DNA of 64,000 bases from Yamagishiella unicocca (Eukaryota; Chlorophyta; Chlorophyceae; Chlamydomonadales; Volvocaceae). Both the position numbers and the translations under genes were made by a program. The stretch is taken from positions 1 to 64,000 of the forward strand of contig BDSL01000023.1 in the NCBI GenBank assembly GCA_003116995.1, in the 5' to 3' direction. Numbering within the stretch: the stretch's first letter is position 1; every line of letters starts with the position of its first letter. The notes beneath the pieces are model-generated. The model was not told where the DNA came from. It worked only from the letters and a program-made list of their open reading frames with translations, and did no database searches. Below are positions 13,230 to 25,883 of this stretch, piece after piece.

Positions 13230-13234
13230 TTACA
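13230..13234 (-). terminator. candidate poly(A) signal TGTAA of the E2 gene
   Basis: TTACA on the plus strand reads TGTAA on the minus strand, the usual volvocine poly(A) signal, about 1 kb downstream of the E2 stop codon at 14275. Other positions are possible because the 3' UTR has no transcript support here. Confidence 0.3.
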
Positions 13235-14274
13235 ATGGCGATGATGATGGGTGAAGATGATAACCCTACAGACGCAAAACTACACTGCGCAGCTGCGGCC
13301 CTGCACCGGCTAAAAACATCCTTCCATCTGCCAAAAACCGAAAACCGGGTCCCAGAATACCGTAGTGCGGCAGTCCCACTACGGCATTCAGCATGCATAG
13401 ATAGCCCGTCAGCATCCCCGCGCAGCACCCGACCTCGGACCGCGCTCGACCTCAGACAGCGCTGGGGACTCAGTTCGGCCCCGGATCGGAGGGGGGTCCC
13501 GCGCAACCAAGCCAATCAACCAACCACGCGGGTGTCATCGCGCGGTGGCTCCACGGCGGCTCTAATCCCCCGACCCTATGCGTCGCATAATGTACGGCCG
13601 AGACTGTGGTAACTACACATGCTCCGATGCGCGCCGCCTCCTGCGTGAAGGCCTCTCCCGCTCCCCAAACAGCGGCAGCAGTAGCAGCAGTCAGTGGTGA
13701 TATGCTGCTGCGCGGCAAGCCAGCAGATGGTTCGTTCCGGGGGCGGTGAACCCACCCCGGTCAGCAGCGGAGAGCGACAGCGGCGAACTCGCTGCCCTGG
13801 CGGACAGCACCCCCCCTGGATCACCGCCTCCTCACCCTGAATTCGCAGTTCACGTCAATGTAGCCGTACTACCGCCACCCAGCATGCGCTCTCTCGCTCA
13901 CCTCACTGCCCTCTGTCCGGTCCCGGTCCTAGCCAAAGGTACCACCCACCCGCAGGCGCCCCACTTGCACTGGGCCCCCGGCTGCACCAAACACCAAACC
14001 AAGGACCCACCGCCCCCTCGCGTTCACCCCCTCTCATACCACCCTGCCGGCCACATCCCCACCGGCGCCCAATGCTCCATCTCGTGGCCCATTGCCCCTC
14101 TCCCTTCCTCTCATTACGGTTCCTCTCAACCCTCAACCTGCCATCATCACCACCACGCGGACGGGCGTCCGGCGCCGCCGCCGTCCCTGCTAGCAGCATG
14201 GACGCTCCGTCCGCAGCCTCCACCCCCCCTGCTGCTGCAGCCGCCAGCATCGCCGCCTCCACCGGTCCGTACCG

Positions 14275-17205
14275 CTACTGCATAAGCTCCGCCAGGTCCA
14301 CCCCCATGACGCCCATCACCTTCTTCAGCAGGATCGCACCGATGCCCACGTATAAGGCCCACATCAGCGCCGTCAGCATGTGGTCGGCGCTGGTGGTGGC
14401 GCCCGCGACTGCGGCGGCGCCCAGGTGCGGCTCCGGAACCTGCTGCGCCGCCGCCGCGGCGTCCCAGCGCGCGGCCATCGCCGCAGCGGCTGGAGAAGCT
14501 GACGGCGCAGCGGCGCGGTATGGCGGGGCGGCGGCGGATGTGGATGTGGACGGGCTGGCCTCGTGCGCGTGCGGCTGCTGTTGCTTGGAGGTGGTTGCGG
14601 CTGCGGCGGCTGCAGCTGGTGCGGAGGTGGATGGGGCCGGGTCCCCGCCCGCTCCGCCTGCGGATCTGACTGCCTCTAGGGGGCTGCTATCCGCGGCCGC
14701 TGTCACAAACGCCGCTCCGTTGCTGCTGCCCGGCCCGGGCTCCGACCCGTCCTTGGCCGCTAGCTCGCCACCCGCCTGCGGCCCTGGGGTCGCCGGCGCC
14801 TGGGCCTGCTGCTGCTCCGTCCCCGATGGGGACTCCAGGGAGGCCCGGCAGCTCCCCGTCGCGCCGGCGTCCGTACTCCCCTGACATCGGAAGGGGGTAG
14901 CAGCAGTTGGCTGGTAAGCTTGTGACATTAGGAGGCGGGGGAGGGGGGAGGGGGCCGCACCACAGGCGAGGCAAGGGACGCCAGCACGCAGTGGAGTGGG
15001 CTGGTGCGCTGCTTCGCAAGGCATCGTGTCCCTATCGGTCGGTATCTCCCGGCCCGTTCTATTCTCGCACCCCGACCCACATCGTCGGCTCCGACCCCGA
15101 CCCTGATGCCCCTCGTCCCTCCCCCTAGCCTCCCCGCCCCCGACAGCCCCCCCTCCCCTCCCTGGGGCGCACCCGCGCCTCCGCCTCCGCCCGCCGCTCC
15201 GCCTCCTTGGCCGCCGCCGCCGCCAGCATGCGGCAGTGCATCTCGTCGATCACCCGCTGCCGCTCCGCGCTGCCGAAGCGGGGTGACTCCTGCCGGCTGC
15301 GTGCCGCCATCACGCGCCGCTCGTCCTTTGAAAAGTCCTGCGGCAGGTGTCCCCCGGGAGGCAGGATGTGGGTCAAGGAGGGTTGCACCGGCCAGGACAG
15401 CACGCGGACGGGCAGGCAGGCAGGCGGGCAGGCAGGCAGGGTGTTCAACCCTGTTGGCCTCATTGGCATGTGAGCCCGTGTTTGCTCTAGAGGGCTCCCC
15501 ATCCTGCGCTCACCAGAGCCCCCAGTGCGCCCGCTCCGGGCGACGGCATGAACGCGATGAGCGCCATGAGGGCGGTGCGGACACTCCAGGAGGGCTGCCA
15601 GTGCTCCGGGTGGTGGCTGGAGATGGAGAGGCAGATCTTGACGTTGGTTTCGAAGCGGCCGTTGGGCGTGAGCATCATGAAGGACGGCGGCTTGAAGGGG
15701 TACTCCGCGGGCAGCAGGATGCGGCCATGATACACGCCGCCCTGTAGTACGGCGCAGCGGCCGCAGTGGGTACGGTGCCGTACGGTACAATTATCATGCA
15801 GGGTGTTGTGATGGAAGGAGCTGCTGGGTTCGCGAGGCGGACGCAGCCCCCCCCCCGTGTTGAAGGCAGCAGTACACGGAACGGCTGAAACGTGTGGTAA
15901 GGGTGGATCGCGTTGACAAAGGGGACGAGCCAAGGTGGTGCGGCACTTGGCTGTAGCCGCGGTGGGTTGGTAAAAACCCGCTAGAGCGGGCGGGGGAGCT
16001 TGGCGGTGCCATCGATGGGACAGTCCACAGCCCCAAGGAATGGGACCCCTCAATCCTCCACCAGGCCCACCCAAACCGGCTGGGGGCATATGAAGAAGCT
16101 TCAACAGAGGAGGAGAATGGAGCGGAGAGAGGCAGCGGTGTCCCGCACACTCCAGACGTCAAAAACCAAGAGATTCGTCAAGTCGGCCAGCCAGCCGGCC
16201 AGGTACGTGCGTCGAGCGCGCAAAACCCTAATCGACGCCACCATTCCTAAGACCCGGCAGGCCCGTGATGGACCGTGCTCATCCGGTTTCACCAGCCAAG
16301 CAAGCTCAGTGCCCTCTCGGTATGGGCAACTCAACGGTGCTGAGCCGCAATCTATTGGGCGCCGGGCGACGGCCGTTCTCCCACCCTTCCCCCGCTCCCT
16401 CCCCCCAACACGCAGATCTTTGCCATAGGAACGCGTGGCCCAGACGCGGTGTTCCCCTCAAACAGCCCCGTGCGCATGTGCATCTTCAGGAAACGGGTGC
16501 GCCTAAATATCGGGCTTGGAGACTAGTAAGGATTCGCAGTAGCAATCTTGCCCGGCACCCGACAATACTTGACGCTCCGGGCGCATTATGATTGCACAGT
16601 GCCTGCTATTGGCAACGCACCGGGGGAGTCCTAGCAGCTGGCCGGATGCGTGCGATGCATGCGCACCAAAAGTATCAGTTCACCTTCGCTAAGAGCCTAA
16701 GGATATGACATCCCTGTTAGACTTACGTCAAATTCGGTGTCTTGGGGTCCGCGAATGACGAAATGCCACTCGAAGATGTCAGTCTGCAGGCAGAGTAAGG
16801 GTGAGTGAACGCCATAGCCCCAGTTCCTGATCTCGTGATAAAGCCCTGATATAAATTTCATGTAGAGCAGGTCGTTGCCGCGTTCGCGTTGCCCAACTTG
16901 CTCTGGTTTCCCGAGGGACACGCTGGCGGTTTCAGGTGAAAGCCCTCGCGGCGACAACACCAGCTGCCTGCTTACCTCTAGGGCTTCCGCCAGGAAATCT
17001 CCTGAAGTATCCTGTTTTATTTCCTTTATTTCCTGCGGCCACACCCGCGACACCGCCAGTTACTCCGTCGAACGCGTGCATAGGCCTACCCAATAGCACC
17101 TAATCAGGTCCAAAATAGCCTACAGGAGTTTCTCGTATTAAAGCGCACCTGCATGATCCGCTTCACAGCTGGGTTGCGGAGATTGAACCTCGGGGCTTCC
17201 GCCAT
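14275..17205 (-). CDS. ER membrane-anchored ubiquitin-conjugating enzyme E2 J (UBE2J/UBC6 family), 6 exons, 389 aa
   Basis: Ubiquitin-conjugating enzyme of the tail-anchored E2-J group, which loads ubiquitin for ER-associated degradation on the cytosolic face of the ER. Exons on the minus strand: 17205-17149, 17032-16976, 16783-16727, 15741-15514, 15337-15173 and 14880-14275; every intron is phase 0. The protein begins MAEAPRFNLRNPAVKRIMQ, a typical E2-J start. The E2 core contains FEWHFVIRGP, GGVYHGRI, the family-specific TPNGRF in place of the usual HPN motif, and the catalytic cysteine in KICLSIS at residue 94. WQPSWSVRTAL follows. The last exon is a low-complexity Ala/Ser/Pro/Gln linker ending in a hydrophobic anchor (MLTALMWALYVGIGAILL) about 15 residues from the C-terminus. 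The length suits the family. The first three exons are each exactly 57 nt. Splice sites are consensus throughout. J1 and J2 paralogues cannot be separated here, so no symbol is given. Confidence 0.95.
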
Positions 17206-17598
17206 CGTTACAGTCTTTCCTTAAATGCGTGGTCAGGTTCAAATATCTACTAGGTTTTATGTGATTAACTCTTGCCAAAGTGATCTGTAGGTGCAGCATT
17301 GACGTGGTTGTATGATCGGCAGGTCCAATCGTGCCGTACAGCCCCGTCGTGTGCACCTACGGTGGTCCACCCATCCATGGGGCATTGCACAGCGCCGCAT
17401 GCGCGACCGTCTCTAAAGTCCCAGGGGTTGTAGACTCAGCACTGTAGCCGAACGGCTGCTGCTTACAGAGAACACCGTCACTTCGTGCAACCTCAGGTGG
17501 TGAACAGGCAACCAGCGGATCAGCCCGTCTGCCAGTGGACTGCTACCGCGGGGGGATTGGATGGCAAGGAGGGTAACAGCGTAAAAGGAACAGTGGTG

Positions 17599-17603
17599 TT
17601 ACA
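17599..17603 (-). terminator. candidate poly(A) signal TGTAA of the 838-aa gene
   Basis: TTACA on the plus strand (TGTAA on the minus strand) lies about 107 bp past the stop codon at 17710, a plausible 3' UTR length. The E2 gene start codon is about 400 bp further in the same direction, so the two minus-strand genes are closely spaced head to tail. Confidence 0.45.
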
Positions 17604-17709
17604 GGTTGTTGCCGCAGCCGTTGCCTTCAGCTCCTTGAATCGATGCGGCTGCGTCCTTTCGAGCCGATATCCACCTCTGCACCTTCCATCCAATCCACAC
17701 CCCACCCTA

Positions 17710-20639
17710 CTACTGTTGCTGCTGCTGCTGCCCAGGTGGCTGCTGCTGCGCCATGGCTGCCTCGATGCGCTCCAGGCGGGCGGCGTGAGTCTGCAGGTGA
17801 CGTGACGTGGCGCGATGTGGCAGCGGCTTTCAGGTGTTGGTCAGGGAGGTGGGTCGTGTTGGCTATACAACGCAACACGGAGTCATCTCCTCCACCTGCA
17901 TCTGGGCATGTATGCGTTCGGTTTGAGTACGGGGACTCCCCTTCCCTCCCAGCGCCGCAACCGTGTCACTCCTCTCCGCCCCTCCACACTCCCCACCCAC
18001 TCCCACCCACCTGCATGCTGCCCGCCAGCTCATCCAGCCGCTGGTCCACATGTCGCCGGAGCCCCCCCAGCAGCTCGGCCAGCTGGCCCACCACCGCCGC
18101 GGCTACGGCGTCAGGGGCTGCCGCAGCCGGGGCTGCCGCAGCCGGGGCTGCCGCAGCCAGGGCTGCCGCAGCCGGGGCGGCATCCCCAACTAGGGCGGCT
18201 GTGACACCCACCGCAGGGGCATGGGTACCAGCCGGCGTGGCCGGAGGCCCCCGGTCCACTGCCGGGGCTGAAGCCGCAGCGGCGGCAGGCCCCTCACCGC
18301 CCTTGGCGCTTCCTGCCCTGGCAGCGGCAGGAGTGGCAGCATGTGCCGCCAGCTGCGGGGCCAGCAGGTGCGCTGACGTCAGCAGAGGGGCCATCTTGGC
18401 ACCCAGGGGGCGGCCCGAGCGGCCGAAACCCACAATGCCCCCACCCGGCGCCGGCTGCTCCATCTCGCCCATCACCACCACCAGCATCGCTGTCCCGCCC
18501 AGCTCCGGGACAGCACCACCAGCGGGGCCCCACGGGACGGCCCCCTGGCCGCCCTGGCCGTCCGGCCCCTGCGGAGGCACCAGCACAGCCGCTAGGCCGC
18601 GCAGGCGGCCGCGGGCTGGGTCAATGATGCCCGGTACCGTGGGTGTGAGTGTGGCCAACTGGGTCAGCCCGCCGCGCGGCGACAGCCCGAAGGCCGCCAC
18701 CACCGGCGGCCCCACGCTACTTGCCGCCAGCACCAGGCAGCCGCAGCAGCTCAGCAGGTCGGGCCGCGGGAGGCCCAGGGGGACAACGGCGCGGAAACCG
18801 CGGGGCGGGGCAAGTGACCCACCCACCCGGCCGGACCCAGCGATGGCGGTGAGGGTGAGGCGTAGCGGGCATGGCGCCGTCGCAGCGCCCGGTGCTGCCG
18901 CCGCCGCCGCCGCCTCGTCTGCAGCTGCCCACCGGCCGCCGGCCATGCGGCCCGGCCACACTACACAGAGAGCCCCCTGCGACATCGCAGCCACTCCAGT
19001 CCCTGTGGTGGTGCTGGTGCTGGCGCCACGAGCCAGCAGGAAGTGGGGGGGCACCGCCGCCGCGCCCCGCCCGCCTGCCGCCACAGCAGCGGCTCCGCCC
19101 TCCTCAAGCCGGAGGCCCGAGGCTATGTTGCAGAGGGCCGCCAGGGAGGACCCGCCGCCGAGGCCGCCGCCGCCGTCACCCAGGCGCGGCACCGGTCCGT
19201 CTGCCCCCACTCCGCCTCGCAGGTCAATCACCTCCTCCGGCTGACACCGCTGCCGGACACCGCCACCAGTACCCCCCGCCCCATGTCCTGGCTTCTTGCC
19301 ACCCTCCGCACTGCCGGAGAGCGCCTCATCCCCGCCCCCGTCGCTCCCAGTGCCGCCCAGCTGCTCGAGCTCTGACGCTGCAGGCGGCTGCACCACTGAC
19401 GGAGCCAGTGCCAGGCAGGCGTCGGTGGTGGCCATGACGCTGCCGTACGGCCCACGTACGACTGCGCTCAGCGGCCCCGGCACGCCCAGCAGCAACGTCC
19501 GGCGGCTGGCCGGGGGGCCCAGCAGCAGCGGCCGGCCGCCACCATCCCCGCTGCCCTGCTGCTGCACTCCTGCTGCCGCCGCCACCATTGCCCTGATCGC
19601 CGCCACTGGCCAGGTGACCAGCTCCAAGTCCGGCCCCCATCCCACCACCAGCGTGACAACACTGCCGCCGTCTTCCCCCCCACAAGCCTCTCCGCCTCCG
19701 TCCCCCTCGCCGACCCACGCAACGTGGCACTGCACGGAGCGGCAGGGGGGCCCAGGGCTCTCTTGACCGCCGGGGCCACGCGGGGGGTAATGCAGGCGGG
19801 ACAGGTCCAGCAGAAAAGGTGCGCGCGATTGGAAGGGCGGCTGAGGTGCCGCAGCAGCCTCACCCTCGCCCTCGCCGGTGCAGCTGCGGCTGCCGCCGCG
19901 GGTGCTGCCGGCGATGCCATCGCAGCTGGGGCCCTCCTCGTGGGCCGGACACAGCACGACTCGGACCTCTGCCTGTTACCACAAGGAAGGGACCGCATGG
20001 GGCCGGGAAGGCATTCGAGACACGCAGGCGCGGGGACCCGCGGGCGGCGACCAGCGGAGTCCAAGGGGCAGCCGCCTGGTCATTGCGCGCACCCACGAGC
20101 ACGCGCTGACAGCAGAGGGGAGAAAAAGGAGCTTCGGCTATGCGTGCAGCACAACACCACATCACCTGACATATAGCCGCCAGAAGACCGCTGATTTGCG
20201 GGTGCCAGGACGCACCCAGCCATCGCAGCTGTTCCGGAGACGACAAAATGCTCAGCAGCTGGACTGTAGGTTCAGCGTTAGGTCCAAGGGACATTATTTT
20301 AAGAACACAGCCGCTCGCCAGCGCCACGAGGAGAGGGCCCTCGCGCTGCGCGGGGCTTGGCGGCGACACGCCCATGAATGACACCGGCGCTGACACATCT
20401 GCGCCTGACGACCGTGGTTCACAGCGATGATCGATGCAGTTAAGGTCGACGTTAGGTGTAGATCTTTCCAATCGTGAAGCGTCGTCGAACTGCGCTAGGC
20501 CCGAGCCTCCATCCGAAACGACAAGGCGGGAACGTCCATCTGAAGCCAGAAGCAGGGCCCCGCGTGAAACCAGTGCTTCCTCCGCAATCTGTGCAGCCGC
20601 CACAGCTGGGAGAGCCGTGATCTCCGCCAGACGCGCCAT
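17710..20639 (-). CDS. unrecognised 838-aa protein, possible beta-propeller with C-terminal coil, 3 exons
   Basis: I do not recognise this protein with confidence. Exons: 20639-20166, 19972-18011 and 17790-17710; both introns are phase 0 and use good GT/AG sites, which supports the model over the long plus-strand frame that shadows it. The first 158 residues alternate short hydrophobic strands (LLVALASGCVLKIMSLG, then ASWHP near residue 143), reminiscent of propeller proteins such as Nup88-type nucleoporins; that comparison is weak and is not a call. The second exon continues AEVRVVLCPAHEEG and becomes rich in Gly, Ala and Pro, with scattered strand-like patches such as GGSVVTLVVGWGPDLELVTW. 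The C-terminus (VVGQLAELLGGLRRHVDQRL, then THAARLERIEAAMAQQQ) is predicted to be a short amphipathic coil ending in poly-Gln. An imperfect 15-bp GC-rich repeat at 18113-18177 gives a local Ala/Pro tract. Confidence 0.7.
18113..18177. repeat. imperfect 15-bp tandem repeat (GGGGCTGCCGCAGCC) inside the 838-aa gene
   Basis: About four to five copies of a GGGGCTGCCGCAGCC unit lie in the coding exon. Read on the minus strand they encode an Ala/Pro/Leu tract near the C-terminus. The unit length is a multiple of three, so copy-number change keeps frame. Confidence 0.8.
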
Positions 20640-22661
20640 AACATACGGAGGCTCAATGTTCAGCTGTAAGGCGGCGGACCACGTCGTGTAGGTTTATTAG
20701 ATACATGTCACTTTACTTTACTACTGCATCTCCATAATTCAAGAACGGAAGTAGATGCATACGCGTGTTTCACGTTTGTGTCTGGGCTATTAGTTGGGCT
20801 TGCTTCCCCAGTCTCTGGCCTCTGCCGTGAAAAACGGACGACAATGGTATCTGCACCTACAGTGCAAAAAAAACATGGTGTCAAATTCCATCTTCTACTA
20901 CATTTTCCAGGATGATGCCACATCAGTTGTGCCGTATGGCCGTATCTATCTATTCTCCGGGCTGACAGTAACAATCGCATTCTGACGGCTGCAGGCGTGA
21001 TCGGTCACAACTTTTACAATGTTACAGCAACATGATTGCTCATGTAATATATGGCTTTCAGGTGTCGTGCAAAACATAACATAACATCTATCCACCAACT
21101 CGGCCCCAAATTACTAGGCCACGGAAAGCACCAAAAACCCCCGGCGGCATTTATTGCTGTGCCGCTTACGTGGCTTGACCGACAGCAAAAAAATAAATGT
21201 GCCAGGCCCAACGCCTTCATATTGATGGGAAGGCTCCCGTAAACCAATTCATGCACCCTGCGATGTTGAAACCTTCAGCCACGGGCATGAACAATTGTGT
21301 TTTCTTTCCACTGTCCAACATACCGTACGTTTCAAACCGCACACACCAGCACCGCCCCGCACCCTGGAGCAGCCGCCGCCTCAAAGGCCAGGGCGGAGGG
21401 CGGGCAAAAGATAGTCGCCGACATCTGCAAAACCACGACGGGTTAACATACCAGCCAACAGCCTGGCACACCGCCAGCCAGCATGAAGGCAAAACTTCCT
21501 GCTTGTCAAGTAGTGCGCGTAACAGCGCAGCACGACTACACGCTATGTGTGCATCCGCGGCTTCGTCCGGTCAAGAGACCTCCGAGCCAATACCGACGAA
21601 AATAAGTGTGTCTCATGATTTCGCCCCTGGGGTACCTCATACCATACCATAATACACGACAACCGCGGGCCGCCCTACCCTCGTTCCCACCACCGTCAAG
21701 GGCGTTCCGTTACCCTGATGGTACGGCAGGACGAATCGGGGTCGGCAGCCCCCTACGCGACACACCGCATGCTCGTGTCCCAGGCCCCCCCCCCCGTACA
21801 GACCCCAACTCGCGACAGGAGGACTAAAACTCGCGGGGGATGGATTGCCGGTCGCTGGATAAGTCCATCGGCGCCCGATAGCAAGAAGGAAGCGGTGACA
21901 ATAATGGCATGTGGATTCCAGTGAAACGGAAGGGTGGGCGAGCACGACTAGACAAAAAAACAATCTTCCAACCCCCCAATGATAGGCAGGAGCCTGCTGC
22001 CAAAGAGCAACTCCCCGCTTCCTACCACAGGAAAGCATGCACGCCGGACCAAGACAAGTCGCCCGCCTGGTGGCAGCCATGGCAGCCTGCCACCTAGACG
22101 CAAACACACTCTGTCCCAGCACGCCGCCGCCAGTTCGCCGCGCCGTCTCGTGCCCTCACACTTTCAAGCCTCACTCCTCTGCACTCGCTCCGCGCGATAA
22201 CATGCGCACCGGTGCTCTGCTCTAGAGCCGCAAGCCCTTCCGAGCCCATACGCGGCACCATACTGTGCGCCACCGCCGGCCGCACCTGCCGCCCAACCAG
22301 ACAACACGACGATCCCTCGCGGCATAACACAGATCTCTCAACACGGCTCAGTCTCGGCTGGTTATGATATGGGGTCGAACGGGCCCGCTATCTGCTGCGC
22401 ACCGCACGAGTCAGTCCTCAACCAGGACCCGACGCGAACTAACCTCACCACGTGTTCGGACCTCCTCCCCCACCCCCCCCCCGCCTCGAAAACAGCGTCG
22501 GACCCCTCAACTTGAGTGTTGCCAACAGACCGACCATCCACACGCAGAGCCCCGATTTCGAGCTCCCGGCATTCGACCACGTCAAAGCGCTCACCCCTGC
22601 CCCCACCCCATACGCTCAACATTTCCCTACCCAACCCCGGCCATCAGCCTCAGGCGACCCC
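20640..22661. other. 2-kb intergenic interval: promoter side of the 838-aa gene and 3' side of the membrane-protein gene
   Basis: No coding model could be supported on either strand; all frames are short and lack splice continuity. The left edge should hold the promoter and 5' UTR of the minus-strand gene starting at 20639. The right edge should hold the 3' UTR of the minus-strand gene ending at 22662. Minus-strand TGTAA motifs occur near 21014-21023, but that would imply an unusually long 3' UTR, so the poly(A) site is unresolved. Confidence 0.5.
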
Positions 22662-24741
22662 TCAGTTGGTTCCAGAGCCGCCTGTGTTGCGCGCCACCTT
22701 GGCCTCCTGCCGAAGCACCGCATTGTGAAGGTGCCAGTAGTCGACCGCGTTGATAGCCAGGGCTGCCGCCACCGGCGCTGCCAGGTTCCCGGTGCTGTGC
22801 CACAGCGCCCCAAGCGCCAGCACGTCCAGGGCCGTGATGACCCCAGCCAGCAGTGACGCCTCGCCCTTGGTTTGCAGCCACGCCTGAGCCACATAGCGAA
22901 ACGCCTCGGCAGCACGGGACGCCTCCGCGGGGCTGGTGTGCACGTCGGCGGCAACGGTGCGGTAATACCTGGGGCGGAAGACCGGGTGCGGCGGTGTCAA
23001 CGATGCATCCTTACAAAAAGTAATAACCCATCTGAAATCCAGAGGAAAGTTCCTTGTGCCACAACACACGCTACGCTAACGCGACAGCACGAGTAGGCGG
23101 CCTGCAGGCCGGTCGCACCTATCAGCGTTGCGGGCTGAGGTCTGCACCAACTCGTACTCCTCCTCGCTGACGCTCAGCTCCAGGGAGCGCCCCACTCCCG
23201 ACACCAGCGCGGTCAGAACCAGCGCCAGGGCCGTCAGGTAGGACTCCTGGGAGTGCACCTCCAACCCAGCGCCGTTGATCAGCTGCGAAAGCACGAAGCG
23301 GCGGCGGGAAGGAGAAACGACGGGCGGGTTCAGTTCCAGCCCAAATGGGTTTTTGACGCAGTGCCGCCCAGCACGCATCGACCGACTCCCAGGCGACCTC
23401 CATGGCTACCTAAAGCCTCCCTGGCTACCTACAGCCATGACCAGTGGCACCATCCCTGCCCTGCCGGCTGTCTGCGCCTGCCCATATTCCACAACTGGCG
23501 CTGCGCCAATGGGCCGACGTACCCGGCCGTACATCGACACAGCGGCCATAATGCCCGCCTGGCCAGCCGGGAAGAGCAGCATAGTTAGCGGCAGCACCTC
23601 CAGCGCCATCAGGGTGAACACCTGTCCCCGGTCCATGCTCGACAGCCAGGGGCGGTGCAGCTCCAGCTGGCCGTCGTGGACGTCCTGCAGGGGCGATTGC
23701 AATTGTACGTTACAGGACACGAGAGGCGCGCGACGAGAGTTTAGGTTCAAGTGATAAGATGACGTCAAGTCGACGTTTTTATGACAGTAAGCAAGTAAAT
23801 TGTTTCGTTGTAACATTCGGGACGGAGGCCAAGGGTGAGATAGGAAAAAACAGAAGGGAACATGGTGCAAGAAGCGGCAGTTAGGGCGGAGACACAAAAC
23901 ACAGGGTTAGTGGAGCCATTCATGAGACCACTGGCTTTGAACCTGGGATGCACTTGGCCGGCTAGGGTGTGCAAGGACGTGGTCCTCAGTCGGAACCCGC
24001 ATGTCATGAACCCCGTGCACGAAACGAAGTTCGAGCCCCGACACACCTGCAGAGCGGGCAAAGCTTCAGCCGCGCCGGGCGTCCAGCTCCACATGCGAAG
24101 TGCTGACAGTGGCAGAGCTAGGGCCAAGCCGGTGGCCGCGGCGCTGAGGGTGGCAAGGGATGGCGCGAGTCCACCCCAGGGGTCTTGACCCAGAAGGCTA
24201 GCCACCACCACAGCGCCAATGGTTACGCAGCCGCCTAAAATGACGCTCGTTTGCAACTTAGACTCTGGCGACTCTTGCTCCACCAGCGTGTTCAGTAGCT
24301 CGTCTTCGCCATCGCTGCATGGGATTCAAGGCGAGGAGACACTTCAACCCCATCACATGAAAGATTGCACCAAGGATATGCTATGTGCTTTGTGAAGTTG
24401 TTAAGAGGCTCAAAGTCCATAACTGTTCGTATCCCGAAAGGGACCATCACAGACGCGACGCTTCCGGTCAAGGCGTCTGGCTTACGAAAGCATGCTCACC
24501 CAACACGTGACAGCAATGTCTGAAGACGACGCCCCGCAGAAGTGAACGGGTCCACGGAGTTGGTATTGCTGGTGCTGGGGAGACCAAGCTCCTCCGGCGC
24601 CGCTGGGCATGAGCACGCCCTGCTAAGAGGAGACTGGTTCAACTGACCGCTGGTTCGCCGTGTAAGACGTGGAACAGGCGTGGCCGGCAGCGCGCCGCTC
24701 CCACTGCGCTGCAGGGATGCGTTGCGGGTTGAAAGAGCCAT
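22662..24741 (-). CDS. probable plastid-targeted multi-pass membrane protein of unknown function, 5 exons, 380 aa
   Basis: I do not recognise the family. Exons: 24741-24500, 24314-24047, 23684-23523, 23282-23119 and 22968-22662; phases are 2, 0, 0 and 2, and all close to give 381 codons including the stop. The first 55 or so residues (MALSTRNASLQRSGSGALPA onwards) are rich in Ser, Arg and Ala and poor in acid, resembling a chloroplast transit peptide; this is inference. Hydrophobic segments follow in exon 2 (ILGGCVTIGAVVVASLLG, then SLATLSAAATGLALALPLS), exon 3 (VFTLMALEVLPLTMLLF), exon 4 (YLTALALVLTALVSGVG) and exon 5 (SLLAGVITALDVLALGAL, then AAPVAAALAINAV), so five to six membrane spans are likely. 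Charged loops between spans contain conserved-looking SVSEEEYELVQTSARNADRYYR. Neighbours give no functional hint. Confidence 0.8.
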
Positions 24742-25270
24742 CCGCCTAGAAAGGTAGTCTTAGACAAGAACGTGCCGCGTTCGCTGTAAAGCGTGTCGAT
24801 CGGGCACAGCACTTCTAGACCCTTCACGCCCTAGCCTCCTACAGCAGCTTCCAACAGTGCCGACGCTGCACTGCCTCGATTACAGCCCTTCTATCAAGAG
24901 CTGCTAGACTATTGAACGATAATCTACACGTTAAGTTGCCTCATTGCATTTTGAAGGGTGTGACACTTGCGTGTACGTGCGTCACGGCTGTACGGCACTG
25001 TCAAGGGCCATACCAACTTACCAAGAGCTCAAGTCTCGTCCTTTCAGCTTTGCGAATAATAGTCACAGTCAGCCATGGGAACGTGACACAATTTGGGCTG
25101 AGGCTTTTAGCTGTCTAAAGTCACTGCGCGCTGGCATGGAGGAAGCATAGCGAGTATTGGCTAATGATCCAATGATCGTATCTATTTTGCTGTGGTTCTC
25201 GGGGGGGTTAGGTCTTACCGATTAGCTCATGCGACTCCCCTGCCCCGTCCTGCCCCAAAAGGCCCAAACT

Positions 25271-25290
25271 CCCCATCGGTACCGATGGGG
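25271..25290. repeat. perfect 20-bp palindrome CCCCATCGGTACCGATGGGG
   Basis: The two 10-base halves are exact reverse complements with no spacer, centred on GGTACC. It lies in the divergent intergenic region. It could be a dimeric protein-binding site or chance; nothing nearby decides. Confidence 0.6.
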
Positions 25291-25706
25291 ACGACAGTTT
25301 TGACACCATACAGCACTATTCTTTCTGCTGTATGATGATTATGGACAAGCTAGTCACGGCCTGTCACGGTGACACCGAGCTGCTCGCGGCACCGCCGTCG
25401 CCACGCCTGGGCCCACGTCCGCCGAGCCGTGCCGAGCAGGGGTGCGGCGCGGCACCGCCTGTTGGCCCAAAGCGGGCCATGGGTAGCGGCAGACTTGTAA
25501 GGCCAGGGGTGGGATGCTGCCCTGGCTGCAACCTGACAATTGACGGTCTTCGGCGAGCTTCCCAGTATTTTTTGCGTAATGCAACTTACAGCAGCAGGAG
25601 TCAGGGTCCGTTGGAGTGTCCGCTGCATGTCGTAGTGTTAGCCACCTATGCCAGGTCGGCTTCGCGAGCTGTCAGTAATAGCTGCAGTTGGGTACGGCTA
25701 GGTACG

Positions 25707-25778
25707 GTAACAGAGTTTGGGTAGCAGACACCGAGGCTGCTGGTAACAGGGTTTGGGTAGCGGACACCGAGGCTGCTG
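25707..25778. repeat. 36-bp tandem duplication
   Basis: Two 36-bp copies beginning GTAACAG and ending ACACCGAGGCTGCTG are adjacent (25707-25742 and 25743-25778) and differ by two substitutions. A partial third start (GTAATAGG) follows. They are non-coding as far as can be seen. Confidence 0.8.
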
Positions 25779-25883
25779 GTAATAGGTGAAAGTCGCAAAA
25801 ACACTATACAGAAAGCCGAAGGTAGCCACCAGTGACCCATACATATTTTTGACAAAACCCCAGGGCCGCCGGTGCAACATTTA

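Noticed and set aside
14072..14884. Plus-strand 270-codon open frame
   Set aside because: It is antisense to the last exon of the E2-J gene; composition is a mirror of its Ala-rich linker.
17643..19244. Plus-strand 533-codon open frame
   Set aside because: It is a GC-driven shadow of the minus-strand 838-aa gene, whose three exons join in phase with consensus splice sites.
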